In this document: positions 6,726-6,781 of the stretch, piece after piece | How the letters are laid out: the number at the start of each line of letters is the position of its first letter | Numbering within the stretch: position 1 is the stretch's first letter | Assembly (NCBI GenBank): GCA_927911235.1 | Contig: CAKMOY010000168.1 | Span: 1-6,781, forward strand | Direction: 5' to 3' | DNA length: 6,781 nucleotides | Source: an uncultured Moraxella sp. | GTDB lineage: Bacteria; Pseudomonadota; Gammaproteobacteria; Pseudomonadales; Moraxellaceae | Made by a program: the position numbers and the translations under genes | Notes under the pieces: model-generated | What the model saw: the letters and a program-made list of their open reading frames with translations, nothing else | Told to the model about the DNA's origin: nothing | Database searches by the model: none

Positions 6726-6745
6726 AACGTTTTATTGAAAACGTT
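6726..6745 (+). repeat. 8-bp perfect hairpin repeat in the leader of the 6766 gene
   Basis: AACGTTTT (6726-6733) and AAAACGTT (6738-6745) are perfect complements around a four-base loop, ATTG. As RNA this would form a small hairpin nine bases before the AAGGA ribosome binding site. It overlaps the 14-bp palindrome at 6736-6749, so the two structures are mutually exclusive as hairpins. There is no T tract after it, so it does not look like a terminator. Confidence 0.55.
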
Positions 6746-6749
6746 TTCA
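6736..6749. promoter_or_regulatory. LacI/GalR-family-type operator palindrome
   Basis: TGAAAACGTTTTCA is a perfect 14-bp palindrome with a central CG. It fits the known degenerate consensus of LacI/GalR-family operators and cre sites (TGWAANCGNTNWCA) at every defined position. It sits 16 bases before the ATG at 6766, where a bound repressor could block transcription. No LacI-family gene is in the window, so the regulator is unknown. Confidence 0.5.
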
Positions 6750-6753
6750 CAAA

Positions 6754-6758
6754 AAGGA
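6754..6758 (+). promoter_or_regulatory. Shine-Dalgarno site of the gene at 6766
   Basis: AAGGA lies seven bases before the ATG at 6766. An earlier ATG at 6761 closes after two codons (ATG CTA TGA), so 6766 is the true start. Confidence 0.7.
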
Positions 6759-6765
6759 CGATGCT

Positions 6766-6781
6766 ATGAAAAGCAATCAAA
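6766..6781 (+). CDS. Start of an unidentified gene (five codons visible)
   Basis: The ATG at 6766 follows a good AAGGA ribosome binding site. Only MKSNQ can be read before the window ends. This is too short to identify; it does not resemble the usual PilR N-terminus, but five residues cannot exclude that. The palindrome just upstream suggests its own regulation. Confidence 0.55.

Larger units (their letters stand above)
6605..6765. other. Intergenic region between the kinase gene and the next gene
   Basis: This AT-rich stretch contains no open frame of note and no convincing intrinsic terminator for the kinase gene; the best stem I found (CAAAT...ATTTG near 6633-6646) is only five A/T-rich pairs without a T tract. 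Its signals are a candidate promoter and a palindromic operator-like site, listed separately. The octamer CCAACGTT occurs twice, at 6614-6621 and 6724-6731. Confidence 0.6.

Overview
The window looks like chromosomal core sequence from a low-GC gammaproteobacterium of the family Moraxellaceae (Moraxella, Psychrobacter or Acinetobacter relatives). Three things point there: an Hfq whose Sm core is nearly identical to the enteric protein but carries a long Gly/Phe-rich tail, the tsaE-mutL-miaA-hfq gene order, and a PilS-type histidine kinase. The species cannot be named from the sequence alone. I see no IS element, phage, CRISPR array, tRNA or rRNA.

The left two thirds hold a minus-strand cluster, read right to left: queD-like (3553-4145), tsaE (3116-3556), mutL (1635-3123), miaA (608-1568) and hfq (1-475, running off the left edge). 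The first three genes overlap by 4 and 8 bp, so they are probably translated from one message. A weak terminator-like hairpin follows mutL, and hfq has its own good promoter in the 132-bp gap after miaA. The cluster serves housekeeping roles: queuosine-type pterin chemistry, t6A37 tRNA modification, mismatch repair, i6A37 tRNA modification and sRNA chaperoning.

The right third is divergent, on the plus strand. A GacA/UvrY-type response regulator (4301-4933) is followed after 25 bp by a PilS-like membrane histidine kinase (4959-6604). The two are probably co-transcribed, although neither family is the other's usual partner. A 161-bp gap follows, holding a candidate promoter and a perfect 14-bp LacI-family-type palindrome. 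A new gene then starts at 6766, of which only five codons are visible.

The most striking property is that miaA, mutL, queD and the kinase gene are each interrupted by single-base frameshifts in or next to short A/T runs, six or seven events in 6.8 kb. The protein sequence on both sides of each break stays conserved and resumes at the expected family position. The simplest reading is homopolymer error in the sequence or assembly. Real decay, or a mutator background (mutL is itself affected), is the less likely alternative. I annotate these as whole genes and give the position of each break. Apart from the frameshifts, mutL looks unusual: its C-terminal domain is short, with no visible endonuclease motif, and base composition changes sharply within the gene.
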